Shown piece after piece: positions 25,009 to 34,123 of a DNA stretch of 64,000 nt. Position numbers and translations under genes: made by a program. The stretch spans positions 1-64,000 of the forward strand of contig URVV01000004.1 of the NCBI GenBank assembly GCA_900551455.1, in the 5' to 3' direction. This DNA is from an uncultured Mycoplasmatota bacterium. Lineage in GTDB: Bacteria > Bacillota_I > Bacilli_A > RF39 > UBA660. The first letter of the stretch is position 1, and every line of letters starts with the position of its first letter. The notes under the pieces are model-generated. The model did no database searches. It saw nothing but the letters and a program-made list of their open reading frames with translations, and had not been told where the DNA came from.

Positions 25009-25512
25009 ATGCTAGAAAAAAATATCGGCGAAGTTATTGCTGAAGCTAGAGAAAAGAAAGGTTTATCGCAAAGACAACTTGCGAAACTTGCAAAGATTAA
25101 TAACTCTGAACTTTCTAAAATAGAATCAGGTATAAGAAAAGATCCTAGTCCTAAAATATTAAGAAAGATAAGTAATATAATAGATGTTAATTATAGTGAC
25201 TTAATGTATATGATAGGTTTAGGATTAGAAGTGACACAACTTAATTATTTTGTTAAGAGTCATTATGCTAGTTTAAATCTAGAACAATTAGATACTGCTG
25301 AAATAAATGTTTTAGGAAGTATAGAAAATTCTGAAAGTATAGTTTCTACATGTAAAAAAGAATTAGAAAAAGATGATTTACCAGAAGAACAAAAAGAGTT
25401 ATTAATACATACTATCGAAGATCATACATATCAAATTAATTCATCAAAAGAAATAATCAAACTTATTCAAAGTTTAAAAGTAAAGGAGAGAAATAAAAAT
25501 GCTAAAAAGTAA
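25009..25512 (+). CDS. XRE-family repressor of element 2
   Basis: 167 residues. The XRE helix-turn-helix at residues 7-65 (KKGLSQRQLAKLAKINNSELSKIESG) is followed by a helical, acidic C-terminal half. RBS GAGGTGA. Exact 13-base repeats over the divergent promoters suggest that it represses both itself and the leftward recombinase/replication operon, in the manner of a phage or ICE master repressor. It overlaps the following membrane gene by 14 bases. Confidence 0.85.
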   Translation: MLEKNIGEVIAEAREKKGLSQRQLAKLAKINNSELSKIESGIRKDPSPKILRKISNIIDVNYSDLMYMIGLGLEVTQLNYFVKSHYASLNLEQLDTAEINVLGSIENSESIVSTCKKELEKDDLPEEQKELLIHTIEDHTYQINSSKEIIKLIQSLKVKERNKNAKK

Positions 25513-25927
25513 TATAATTAAAAAATTATTAGTAGTAGTGAATTTTATTGTAGGATTATTTTTAATACTAACTATCATATTTAATAATAAACTTACTTAT
25601 TCTTTATATTGGATTTTAATTCCTATTTTAATATTTTTAATTGTAATGTTTATATATGAGGTAGATAAAGGGTTAATTGAAATAAATCAAAACGAGGGCA
25701 AGTCAATTAGAAGATCATATAATGATATAACAGTTGTATCTACTGTATTCTATGGATTAATATATTTAGGAATAGAGTTTATTGATATGATAAATAGTGA
25801 TGTTAGAAATAATATTTATTTAGTATGTGGTTTCTTTGCAATTACACTTTTATATGAATTATTTGTATTCATGGCAATTAAGAGTGCTAAAAAAGAAACA
25901 TCGGAATTACTAAATAAGAAAAAATAA
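25499..25927 (+). CDS. Small membrane protein next to the repressor
   Basis: 142 residues with four likely membrane helices in two hairpins (about 10-30, 34-52, 80-97, 103-122). AAAGGAGAG precedes the start, which lies within the end of the repressor gene, so the two are translated together. No family recognised. Its coupling to the repressor suggests a sensing or exclusion role, but this is speculative. Confidence 0.65.
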   Translation: MLKSNIIKKLLVVVNFIVGLFLILTIIFNNKLTYSLYWILIPILIFLIVMFIYEVDKGLIEINQNEGKSIRRSYNDITVVSTVFYGLIYLGIEFIDMINSDVRNNIYLVCGFFAITLLYELFVFMAIKSAKKETSELLNKKK

Positions 25928-25973
25928 ATTTATGAAGTAAATTTATAATCCTTACTTTTGCATAGCAAAAGAA

Positions 25974-26021
25974 AAAAATAACCTTTTACCCTTTCGTTAG
26001 ATTAGGTATTAGGTTATTTTT
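25974..26021 (+). terminator. Terminator after the repressor operon
   Basis: AAAATAACCT and AGGTTATTTT stem, ending in a T run, 46 bases after the membrane gene stop. Confidence 0.65.
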
Positions 26022-26109
26022 ATTTAAAGAATACGTGGCACGTTTTGTTGCTTTAGCAATGAAAGTGGCGATAGTATTCTTTCTTTTTTATGTAGTCGCA
26101 AGACAAAAT

Positions 26110-26250
26110 AAAAAAGAGCAACATTCACTTACGATAGTTTGTGAAATGTTGCTTATTGGGTTTCAAAAGGGTGTCCCTTTGCACACTATTCCTAGTTGGC
26201 AAAATGCCGACTTGGTAGTGTGTTACTATCTTGTCTTAAAGATAGTCTTT
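26110..26250 (+). other. Candidate oriT with pMV158-type (MobV) nic motif
   Basis: TAGTGTGTTA at 26216-26225 equals the nick-site consensus described for MobV relaxases (TAGTGTG/TTA). It is followed at once by a perfect 8-bp stem (ACTATCTT/AAGATAGT, 26225-26246) and preceded by AGCAACATT...AATGTTGCT (26117-26153) and a TTGGC/GCCGA hairpin. The segment is open in one frame for 79 codons from a GTG, but this is better explained by structured DNA than by a gene. Confidence 0.6.
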
Positions 26251-26383
26251 CACGAAAATCCATTAGTTATGTAATTTCTTTTGGATTTTCGTTTTCAATA
26301 GGTTTTGATTTTTATATTTAATTTATTCAGAATATCTTAATATTACGATTTAATCGATAAATTGTAATTTAGCGAATAGTAAC

Positions 26384-28306
26384 TTAATTTTCTTTTTTAT
26401 TAAACATATGGCGTACTTTATCTATTCGATTATTTGGTCTGCGTGATTGAATAACTGGTTCACAAGTAGCAATTTGATAATCTTTTAATTCTGTCAAAAA
26501 AACTGCTTGCCCATTTGTATATAGAGTTAAAGTATTACGATATTCATTAATACAACGTGCAGGAATATGTCCTGTAAAAATAACTTCATCATTTTTTGAT
26601 TGACTTGTTTCAATTATTGCACAATGTTTTTGTGCATCATTATATGCACGAGAAAAGTATTCCTGTGGTGTAAAAAGTATAAACGAACAATATGGCTCTA
26701 ATAATTGCGTTCCCGCTTTTTTCAATGTTTGTTCAAGTACAATTGGGGCAAGAAAGCGAAAATCCGAGGGAGTACTAACAGGGCTATAATAAACACCATA
26801 TTCAAAACATATTTTACAATCTGTTACTTCCCAACCATACAAACCTTGCTCCAGTCCATAATTAATACCTTCTCTTACTGCATTTTGGAAACTTTGATTT
26901 AAATAACCGAGTGAAACTTTGCTTTCGTACTGTATTCCACTGCCAATTGGAAGTGGAGTTATTGATAATCCAATCGATGCCCAAAATGGATTTGGTGGTA
27001 CTTCAATATGAATAGTATAATCTGCCTTTTGTAATGGTTTTTCCAAATAAATTACGGTTGGATCTTCGATTCTTATGTTTATGTGATATTTTTCAATCAA
27101 CAGAGAACAGATAACTTCTAACTGCACTGTTCCTAAAAAAGAAATGATGATTTCATGTGTTATCGTATCAACATAATAACGTAAAAGAGGATCAGTATCT
27201 GCAATTTCTGTAAGAGCATCCAATAATTTTTCTCTCTCTTCTATTTTTATCGGTTCAATTCTTGTTCGTAGTATTGGTACAGTCTTGTCATTCCATACAT
27301 TGCATGGCAAAAGCTTTTCATTTCCTATAATATCGTTCAATCTTAATGTATTGTTAGGTATAATAAAAATATCTCCAGAACAAACTGTTTTTGTCTGTAT
27401 CATTTCTCCATTTGAAGGAATATATATTTCTGTAAGTTTCACTTTCTTTTTTTCTGGCAATATAATTGTATCTCGTAAGTGTAATGTTCCACTGTAAAGA
27501 CGCAAATAAACTAATCTTTGCTTATGGTCTGTATATTCAATTTTAAAAACCCTTCCACATAGTTCTGAATCATTCTCATTCATTTCAGGACAAAAAAGAT
27601 TTGAAATAGCTTCGATGAGTTGTTGAGTCCCTATATTATTTCTAGCACTTCCATGGTATATAGGAAACAACGAACCTTTTTTAACACACCTATATTCTTC
27701 ATACGTTAATTCTTGTATAGTCAATTTTTCTCCTGCAATATATTTTTCTAAAAGTTTATCATTTTTGGAAATTACAGGATCCCAATCATCTAAATCAATA
27801 ATATTTTTAATTGATATTTCTGGAGTTAATGTTACATTTTGCATAACAATAATATCATTTGAAAGTTTTTCTTTGATATTTTGATAAATATTATTTAAGT
27901 TAATTCCATCCTGATCTATTTTATTTATAAAAATAATTGTTGGTATATTCATTTTTTGAAGTGCATGGAATAGTATTCTGGTTTGTGCTTGTACACCATC
28001 TTTAGCAGAAATTACTAAAATAGCTCCATCAAGAACAGATAAGGAACGATACACTTCTGTTATAAAATCTGCATGTCCAGGAGTATCTACAATATTGATT
28101 TTGTAGTCATTCCAATTAAAAGAAGTAACTGCTGCCTGAATTGTGATTCCACGCTGACGTTCTAAAAACATAGTATCTGTCCTTGTTGTTCCCTTATCTA
28201 CACTGCCTAATTCTAAAATCGCTCCACTTGTATAAAGCAGACTTTCCGTTAAAGTTGTCTTTCCTGCATCTACATGAGCAAGAATACCAATGTTGATTAT
28301 TTTCAT
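26384..28306 (-). CDS. tet(44): Ribosomal protection tetracycline resistance protein Tet(44)
   Basis: 640 residues, full length. It is an EF-G-like GTPase with AHVDAGKT (G1), DTPGH (G3) and NKID (G4), which removes tetracycline from the ribosome. Against Tet(M) and Tet(O) it differs by roughly a third of positions in my recall. The details [23 protein letters not shown] and the C-terminal FNKKEN agree with Tet(44), known from Campylobacter fetus and clostridia. The call to class 44 is from memory, the Tet(M)-group call is certain. RBS GAGGG. It has no 5-prime attenuator leader like that of tet(M). Confidence 0.85.
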   Translation of the reverse strand: MKIINIGILAHVDAGKTTLTESLLYTSGAILELGSVDKGTTRTDTMFLERQRGITIQAAVTSFNWNDYKINIVDTPGHADFITEVYRSLSVLDGAILVISAKDGVQAQTRILFHALQKMNIPTIIFINKIDQDGINLNNIYQNIKEKLSNDIIVMQNVTLTPEISIKNIIDLDDWDPVISKNDKLLEKYIAGEKLTIQELTYEEYRCVKKGSLFPIYHGSARNNIGTQQLIEAISNLFCPEMNENDSELCGRVFKIEYTDHKQRLVYLRLYSGTLHLRDTIILPEKKKVKLTEIYIPSNGEMIQTKTVCSGDIFIIPNNTLRLNDIIGNEKLLPCNVWNDKTVPILRTRIEPIKIEEREKLLDALTEIADTDPLLRYYVDTITHEIIISFLGTVQLEVICSLLIEKYHINIRIEDPTVIYLEKPLQKADYTIHIEVPPNPFWASIGLSITPLPIGSGIQYESKVSLGYLNQSFQNAVREGINYGLEQGLYGWEVTDCKICFEYGVYYSPVSTPSDFRFLAPIVLEQTLKKAGTQLLEPYCSFILFTPQEYFSRAYNDAQKHCAIIETSQSKNDEVIFTGHIPARCINEYRNTLTLYTNGQAVFLTELKDYQIATCEPVIQSRRPNNRIDKVRHMFNKKEN

Positions 28307-28355
28307 TGAATTTCCCTCCCTACAAATTTATCTTTTAACTTAAAATCAATATTTG

Positions 28356-28883
28356 CTAATTTTGTTCTTTTAAACTATTCTCAAAATCAATTATCCACTT
28401 TTCTAATGTTTCTACTAATGCTAATTGTTGTTTGAACATTTGTTTTCCAACATTAGGAATATGTTGTCTATGAGATTGTCTTTCATTTAGTAATTCTTTT
28501 AATTCTAATATCTTTGATTTTATATTAGAAACAAGAATCTTTTTTTGTTCATCATCTACTAAATCTAAATTCGTAATAATAATATTAAAATCCAAATATA
28601 GACTAACATCATAATTTGAAATATCATTCATAAGTCTATTAAAATAATCATTACCTTTGTCAGTAATAGTATATACTGCTTTATCTGGCATATTTCCCTC
28701 TTTCTCTTTATGGCAAACAATATATTCTTTTGATTCTAATTGTAATACTTTCTTATAAATAGACTGTTCACTAATTCTTACCCATCTTGGTATATTACGA
28801 TATTCTATATTTTTTTTAATATCATAAGCACTTTGTGATTTTTGTTTAATAAGTCCTAATAATACCAAATCTATATTTGACAT
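28356..28883 (-). CDS. PadR-family transcriptional regulator
   Basis: 175 residues. The N-terminal winged helix (LVLLGLIKQKSQSAYDIKKNIE, then SIYKKVLQLESKEYI) and C-terminal helices fit PadR repressors, which answer to small toxic molecules. RBS AAGGAG. It lies 12 bases after the VOC gene and 50 upstream of tet(44), so the three may be one transcript. The likely target is its own operon. Confidence 0.85.
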   Translation of the reverse strand: MSNIDLVLLGLIKQKSQSAYDIKKNIEYRNIPRWVRISEQSIYKKVLQLESKEYIVCHKEKEGNMPDKAVYTITDKGNDYFNRLMNDISNYDVSLYLDFNIIITNLDLVDDEQKKILVSNIKSKILELKELLNERQSHRQHIPNVGKQMFKQQLALVETLEKWIIDFENSLKEQN

Positions 28884-28895
28884 AATCTCTACTCC

Positions 28896-29255
28896 TTACT
28901 TAATATAATCTGTAACGCCAAGTCTATTTCCAAATGGATCTTCAAACTCGACTGCATTACCCGTTCCAATTTTAAAAGGCTCACTCAAAAATTTTATACC
29001 ATTATTCAACATTTCTTTATAGAAGATTGCAACATCTTCTACTTCAAACCATATTGTAGGCTTTAAATTCTCAAATTTATTTTTGTCTTTTAAAATTATT
29101 GCAGGTTCTTCATTTCCAATATTATAAGCAACCATTCCCTTATCAGAGAAATCAAATTTCTTTTTTAACCCCAATATTTCCTCATAATATCTTTTTGCTT
29201 CTTCCATATTATCTACTGGAAGAAAATAGTTGTCATAATTTTTCATATACTCCAC
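28896..29255 (-). CDS. VOC-family (glyoxalase/bleomycin-resistance-like) protein
   Basis: 119 residues. One VOC unit: MEEAKRYYEEILGLKKKF, IWFEVEDVAIFYKEML and VEFEDPFGNRLGVTDY. Members bind metals and either isomerise substrates or sequester drugs. The pairing with a PadR regulator and a resistance gene favours a detoxifying role, but the substrate cannot be told. RBS AAAGGAG; a second ATG three codons in is possible. Confidence 0.8.
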   Translation of the reverse strand: MEYMKNYDNYFLPVDNMEEAKRYYEEILGLKKKFDFSDKGMVAYNIGNEEPAIILKDKNKFENLKPTIWFEVEDVAIFYKEMLNNGIKFLSEPFKIGTGNAVEFEDPFGNRLGVTDYIK

Positions 29256-29323
29256 ATCTCCTTTTTTGCTATAAGCTACACTACTATATTTTATAGTAGT
29301 TACCGTTAAAAGTCAATATATAA

Positions 29324-29352
29324 CAAAAAAGACTGTCATTACTGACAATCTT
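29324..29352. terminator. Bidirectional terminator
   Basis: AAAGACTGTCA/TGACAATCTTT stem flanked by A and T runs, downstream of the lipoprotein gene and upstream of the VOC gene. Confidence 0.6.
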
Positions 29353-29396
29353 TTCGGTAAATTACTATAAATCAATAACTATAAAATTGTAATTTA

Positions 29397-30077
29397 TTAA
29401 TTCTTGCAATCCCCTTCTGTATATTCCATAGAATAATCGCCAATTAATATATTTTTATCATTTTTAGTGGTATGGCATACTATCATAGTGATATCTTTAT
29501 TTTTAGATTTGTAAATTTTTGTTCCTCCATCTCTCAATGTGACTGTTAACTCTAATTTATCAGTAATATTTTTTATGCCATCATCAAGTGTTTGATAAGC
29601 AGTTGAAAGATAAGTTTTCAAAGTAATATCTTTATCTTTATCTTTAATATAAAACTCTCCAATATTACCAGCTAAATAAATTGTGCGATTTTCAACAGTA
29701 CAATAATCATTAAATCTAATATCATTATGATTTTCAGGCTTTGTTATATAAAAATCAAAATCGTTAATCTCAATATTTGTTGTTCCTACTTGTGCTGGAT
29801 AGCTTTCATTAATCATACCTTTATAAGTAATAGTTACCTTATCCCCAATTTTACAAGAATTAAAACCATCAACATATTCAATTCTAAATTTATCGCTAGA
29901 CTTATATTCTTCTTCATTTTCATTTGGGCGAACAATCATAGTTTTTTCTTCGCACTCTGTTATAGTTCCTGCAAAGGTATGAATATCATCTAAATTATTT
30001 TGTTTTGACTTTCTACAACCAGTCATTCCTAATACCATAACCCCACACACTAAAATAGCAAATAATGTTTTTTTCAT
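29397..30077 (-). CDS. Lipoprotein of element 2
   Basis: 226 residues with a type II signal sequence, lipobox LGMTGC with the lipidated cysteine at 21. Two beta-rich halves follow, each starting with a stretch that looks OB-like (AGTITECEEKTMIVRP; GDKVTITYKG). It is expected on the outer face of the membrane. No family assigned. A cargo gene of the element, perhaps affecting the cell surface of the host. Confidence 0.7.
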   Translation of the reverse strand: MKKTLFAILVCGVMVLGMTGCRKSKQNNLDDIHTFAGTITECEEKTMIVRPNENEEEYKSSDKFRIEYVDGFNSCKIGDKVTITYKGMINESYPAQVGTTNIEINDFDFYITKPENHNDIRFNDYCTVENRTIYLAGNIGEFYIKDKDKDITLKTYLSTAYQTLDDGIKNITDKLELTVTLRDGGTKIYKSKNKDITMIVCHTTKNDKNILIGDYSMEYTEGDCKN

Positions 30078-30211
30078 AATCTCTCCTCCATTTCAACAAA
30101 TTACTATTTATCTGTCTGTTTAATTATATCATACTTTTTACATATTTTTTTATTAATATACTAATCATAAGATTACTATTTTACTAACATTTTATTTTAT
30201 ATAATATATCA

Positions 30212-30499
30212 TTATATATCAGAATATAATTTCTCAATTAAATCATATTCTTCTCCTAATTGAGCATATAATTCAGATATTTTATTTTCATATTCTTCTT
30301 TCTTATTGTTATATTCAATAAGTTTCTTTTTTTGAAAGAAGAAAGGTTTATTATCTTCTAAGTGGTCAATTAATGTTTGATAAGACTTTATTCTATTATC
30401 TATCATTCTTATATTTATATTTGAATCTTCAATAGCATATCTAATATTTAGTTTTAATAATGATTTAAATAACTCATTATCATCATTTTTTTTAGTCAT
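30212..30499 (-). CDS. Unknown coiled-coil protein of element 2
   Basis: 95 residues with strong coiled-coil character (DNRIKSYQTLIDHLEDN and YNNKKEEYENKISELYAQ). No membrane segment or cysteine motif. GGAGGTG precedes the start. It may be an accessory factor of the MobV relaxase or a cargo gene; nothing further can be said. Confidence 0.6.
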   Translation of the reverse strand: MTKKNDDNELFKSLLKLNIRYAIEDSNINIRMIDNRIKSYQTLIDHLEDNKPFFFQKKKLIEYNNKKEEYENKISELYAQLGEEYDLIEKLYSDI

Positions 30500-30617
30500 A
30501 ATGCACCTCCAATACTTAAATATTTATTACAATTTAATTATATCACTTTTTTAACGAATAATCTTCGGTTTTGTAGTTAAAACTAATTTTAATGGGACAA
30601 TAGTATCGGTGATAGTT

Positions 30618-31067
30618 ATGTTTGATAATAATTTACGATATGCTAGAGAAGAATTAGAAATGACACAATCTGAACTGGGTTATATATTTGGTGTATCTGA
30701 TTCAGCAGTTAGATCATGGGAAACTGCTCACGATTCAATACCTTTACCTAAACTAATTAAATTTTGTGATATGTATGATTTCTCATTAGATTTTATATGT
30801 GGTTTAATTAGAAAGAATATTACTTATGGTCATTTTAAAACTGACAAAGTTAAAATTAGTAAAAAATTAAAAGAGTTAAGAAAAAGTTTAAATCTATCTC
30901 AACAAAAATTATCTGATGATTGCAAAATATCTCAAACAACATATAGTGGTTATGAAACAGGTCATTATCTAATTAATACAACTAATCTTTATTATATTTG
31001 TAAAACTTATAATGTTTCTATGGATTGGATTGTTGGAAGAACTAATAATCAAAAAATAGGCAAATAA
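30618..31067 (+). CDS. Regulator with two XRE domains in tandem
   Basis: About 149 residues with two complete XRE helix-turn-helix units (about 2-60 and 75-140; MTQSELGYIFGVSDSAVRSWE and LSQQKLSDDCKISQTTYSGYE). Two fused operator-binding domains without an effector domain would let one chain contact two half-sites. The start is either ATG at 30618 or GTG at 30609; the RBS is poor in both cases. It is a second regulator of element 2, beside the repressor at 25009. Confidence 0.75.
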   Translation: MFDNNLRYAREELEMTQSELGYIFGVSDSAVRSWETAHDSIPLPKLIKFCDMYDFSLDFICGLIRKNITYGHFKTDKVKISKKLKELRKSLNLSQQKLSDDCKISQTTYSGYETGHYLINTTNLYYICKTYNVSMDWIVGRTNNQKIGK

Positions 31068-31110
31068 AAAAAGCGAGAGTATGCTAAAAAAAATAACATA
31101 TTCTCGCTTT
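31068..31110. terminator. Bidirectional terminator
   Basis: AAAAGCGAGAGTATG and CATATTCTCGCTTTT form a long stem between convergent genes. Confidence 0.8.
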
Positions 31111-31505
31111 TATAATACATTTAGTGAATAACAATAATCATATACATTTAATTGTTCATTGATTTTGGTATTTATTTCTTCATTATTAAAGTCATATTGA
31201 AAGATATTAAACAGCATTTCTAATGAAAACTTTCGCTTTTCTAATAATGATAGCTCCATATACTTTGCTGAAATAAATAATAGGTTCTTATATTTAGCAA
31301 AGTTAGTTATTACATTTTTAGATTCAGGATCTAGTATTAATAATACATTTTTTAGAAGTTTAATGAAGTTATTAATATCATAAATAGGTGTAAACCCTAT
31401 ATCTTCAAGTAGGTGTATTGCTAATCTAACCTTATCAATTCCTTTTAAATCATCAAACATATTAACTAAATCAATAACTTTCTCGGTATTATCATCTAAT
31501 AACAT
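31110..31505 (-). CDS. Unknown protein of element 2
   Basis: 131 residues, helical, acidic start (MLLDDNTEKVIDLVNMFDDL). No motif recognised. RBS AAAGGAG. It lies downstream of the relaxase on the same strand and may be a mobilization accessory. Confidence 0.6.
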   Translation of the reverse strand: MLLDDNTEKVIDLVNMFDDLKGIDKVRLAIHLLEDIGFTPIYDINNFIKLLKNVLLILDPESKNVITNFAKYKNLLFISAKYMELSLLEKRKFSLEMLFNIFQYDFNNEEINTKINEQLNVYDYCYSLNVL

Positions 31506-31677
31506 AAATATTCTCCTTTCAAATACGCCATTTAAGGCACTTTATTTAAAGAACAGATAAGAGATTAAACCTTAACTTAAAACTCAACTATAAGCATTTA
31601 AATAGGGTATAATTTCAAATTTCTGTTTTTCTATTTATCACTCTAACAATCAAAAAAATCAAGAGTATTTTTTAAAT

Positions 31678-32970
31678 TTATCTACTTAAATCAAAATCAT
31701 CTTTATCGTATTCTTCTTCATCATAATCTCTAACTCTTTCTTTATAATAATCTGGTGCTTCAACATAATCAAATAATTCATCTTGTTTAGTTGTTCCTTT
31801 AGATATTCTTACAACATCTCCCATATCAAACTCACTATTATCATAACAATCTTTAACAACATCAGCAGTTTCATCTTTAGTATAATCATTACCTCGTTGT
31901 AATAATTTTCTTAAAAATTTCTTTAATAGTTGAAATAGTTCACTTAATCTATAAATTAAACTTCTATTTTCTTGTTCTAGGTTTTGATTTTCATATTCTA
32001 GTTTACTTATTTCTTTCCTATATTTTTGATTTTCTTTTTCTAGTGATTTATAACTATTAGCATAACTATCAACTTTATTAAATATTGTTTGTAGTTTAGG
32101 TTGCAATTCCATTACTTTTTTAGATTCATTAATAACATTATTCATACTATCAAAAGTTTCTTTTTCTAAAATAACATGTTTATTATCAAAAGGAATCTTT
32201 TTATTTGTTTTCATTTGTTCTTCAAACTCACTCATCGCTTTATCTAATCTATCACTTTTAGCATTTAATTCGTGATTTAATTTTTTAGTAAGTTGTTTAT
32301 ATTCTTTTATTTTAATGTGTTTATTATCACTACCTTTAATACCTCGTTCTAGATCATAACCTTTTTCAGTTAGACTTTTATGATACATATCTTGTAATTG
32401 TGATAGGTGTATTTTATCTCTAATATATTGTTTTTTAGATATGGTATATCTTTCAGTATTAGTTCTCTTATCCAATTTCTTAACAAGTGGAACAACAACA
32501 CAATGAACATGAGGTGTTAATTCATCTAAATGGACAGTTGCATGTAAAATTTGTTCTTTTTTATAACCTAAATCTTTATAAACAAATTCCATACAAGTAT
32601 CTGCCCATTCTTTTATTTGCTCTCTAGACATACCATCAAAGAAAGTATGAGTAGCAGTAAAAATTAATTCATCAGCAACACAATTTTTGGAACTATTTAA
32701 CATTTCATGGTATCTTTTCTTTCTATCAGCTCGTTCAGTTTTCATTCTTTCTTCGTGTTCTTTTTTATATTCTTTTGTTAGTTTATCAAAACCTTTAGTA
32801 TATTTCATATCTAGTGGAACAAGTTCTATATTATTTTTACTTAATTCTATTTTAATATCTTTATTTGATTGATAAGCTTTCTTTTCTCGCTTATTATGTG
32901 ATCCTATTTGGGCTAAATCAGGTATAGTCATAATAGGTTCACTTCTAAATATTGCATAATTTAATTCCAT
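31678..32970 (-). CDS. mobV: MobV-family relaxase (Mob/Pre)
   Basis: 430 residues. The N-terminal relaxase domain has the metal-binding HLDELTPHVH (about residues 147-156), the hallmark of the pMV158 MobM family, followed by VVPL. The start MELNYAIFRSEPIMT carries a conserved N-terminal pattern. A coiled coil (about 275-350) and an acidic C-terminus follow. It nicks DNA at oriT and leads the strand into a recipient, using the mating channel of another element. RBS AAAGGAG. The oriT-like motif is 6.7 kb away at 26216, unusual because MobV genes mostly have oriT directly upstream. Confidence 0.92.
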   Translation of the reverse strand: MELNYAIFRSEPIMTIPDLAQIGSHNKREKKAYQSNKDIKIELSKNNIELVPLDMKYTKGFDKLTKEYKKEHEERMKTERADRKKRYHEMLNSSKNCVADELIFTATHTFFDGMSREQIKEWADTCMEFVYKDLGYKKEQILHATVHLDELTPHVHCVVVPLVKKLDKRTNTERYTISKKQYIRDKIHLSQLQDMYHKSLTEKGYDLERGIKGSDNKHIKIKEYKQLTKKLNHELNAKSDRLDKAMSEFEEQMKTNKKIPFDNKHVILEKETFDSMNNVINESKKVMELQPKLQTIFNKVDSYANSYKSLEKENQKYRKEISKLEYENQNLEQENRSLIYRLSELFQLLKKFLRKLLQRGNDYTKDETADVVKDCYDNSEFDMGDVVRISKGTTKQDELFDYVEAPDYYKERVRDYDEEEYDKDDFDLSR

Positions 32971-33035
32971 ATATCATTTCTCCTTTCTTTTTAAACAACA
33001 AAAAAGATATGTCGTTAAACATACCTTTAATTACA

Positions 33036-34019
33036 TTAATCATCATATCTCTTGTTATAATGACAATAATTTCTTATCTTACATTTCTCGCAGTTAGGGT
33101 GTTCTCCACAAATGTTAGCAGATCTTAATAAACAAAATTGTTGGATTATTGATTCTACGATTATCTCATCACAGTTATTTAATTCAGCAATCTTTTTTAT
33201 AATATTTAATACTTGTTGTTCAGTAGCATTAGCATTTTCAACAATTCCTAGTCTATGACTACCAAATAATCTTTCTAATTGAGAACTCTTTTTGCAAGTA
33301 TTAACTCCAACTCTTTTTAAATAATCATAAGCAAAAGCTCGTCCAACTTGTATTAATTTATATTTACCACTGTTAAACATATTTGCTATGTCATTAGGTT
33401 TTTCTTTACTTACAAACTTATCTAAACTTCCATAATCTTTTTCTATTTGTTCTAATACCATTATATTTTTAGATAATGCTTTCATTTGATAACTAATCAT
33501 TGGGTTAGTGCAATGAATCTTCCTTAACTTATTAACTAAAACACTTGGTTCAACAACTTTTAAATAATTCTTATTATAATTATGAAATATTTCATCAATA
33601 GCATCCATATTTTCCCTAATATTATTATCTCCCCATCTATGATTAGAAAGTAGAGCAATTATTAATGCCTTTAAATGTTCTTCAAAAGAATATTTTTTAC
33701 CTTTCTTTCTTGATTTAACATTATTAACTAAATCTTTAATATCTCTCATATAATCGTAATTGATTTTTTCCATACTTTCTTTTATAAGAGGGTATATATC
33801 TTTTAAATCATTATCATCTAATAAAGTAATATTTTTAACCATTTCATAGTTAGGATTATATATTTCTTCCTTATCAATACAATTCTTTAATACATCTATA
33901 ACTTCTGCATTAGATAAATACTTTACTTTCTCAATAGGAAATACAACTTTATTTACCTTAACATATTTTATCAGCAAAGGAATTAATTCACTATTTTTAA
34001 AAATTTCCTTATTTTCCAT
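33036..34019 (-). CDS. HhH-GPD / endonuclease III-like Fe-S protein
   Basis: 327 residues from MENKEIF. The C-terminal half recalls DNA glycosylases of the endonuclease III group: GRAFAYDYLKRVGVN is HhH-like, and CGEHPNCEKCKIRNYC at the C-terminus gives C-x5-C-x2-C-x5-C, close to the family's C-x6-C-x2-C-x5-C iron-sulfur loop. The usual catalytic lysine and DTH aspartate regions are not evident. The N-terminal 150 residues are unknown. It is the outermost gene at the right end of element 2. It could be a repair, defence or DNA-binding protein. Confidence 0.6.
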   Translation of the reverse strand: MENKEIFKNSELIPLLIKYVKVNKVVFPIEKVKYLSNAEVIDVLKNCIDKEEIYNPNYEMVKNITLLDDNDLKDIYPLIKESMEKINYDYMRDIKDLVNNVKSRKKGKKYSFEEHLKALIIALLSNHRWGDNNIRENMDAIDEIFHNYNKNYLKVVEPSVLVNKLRKIHCTNPMISYQMKALSKNIMVLEQIEKDYGSLDKFVSKEKPNDIANMFNSGKYKLIQVGRAFAYDYLKRVGVNTCKKSSQLERLFGSHRLGIVENANATEQQVLNIIKKIAELNNCDEIIVESIIQQFCLLRSANICGEHPNCEKCKIRNYCHYNKRYDD

Positions 34020-34123
34020 AAAAAAATATCTCACTTTCTAAATTTTAGCCTTTAACTAATAAAGTGAAATATTGCCTTTTATCCTTATTTTATAAGGTAT
34101 TTCTTTATTTTTATATTTGGGTA

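Noticed and set aside
26035..26274. A 79-codon open frame on the plus strand beginning with GTG
   Set aside because: It covers several hairpins and an exact MobV nic motif and has no RBS; structured oriT DNA explains it better than a gene.
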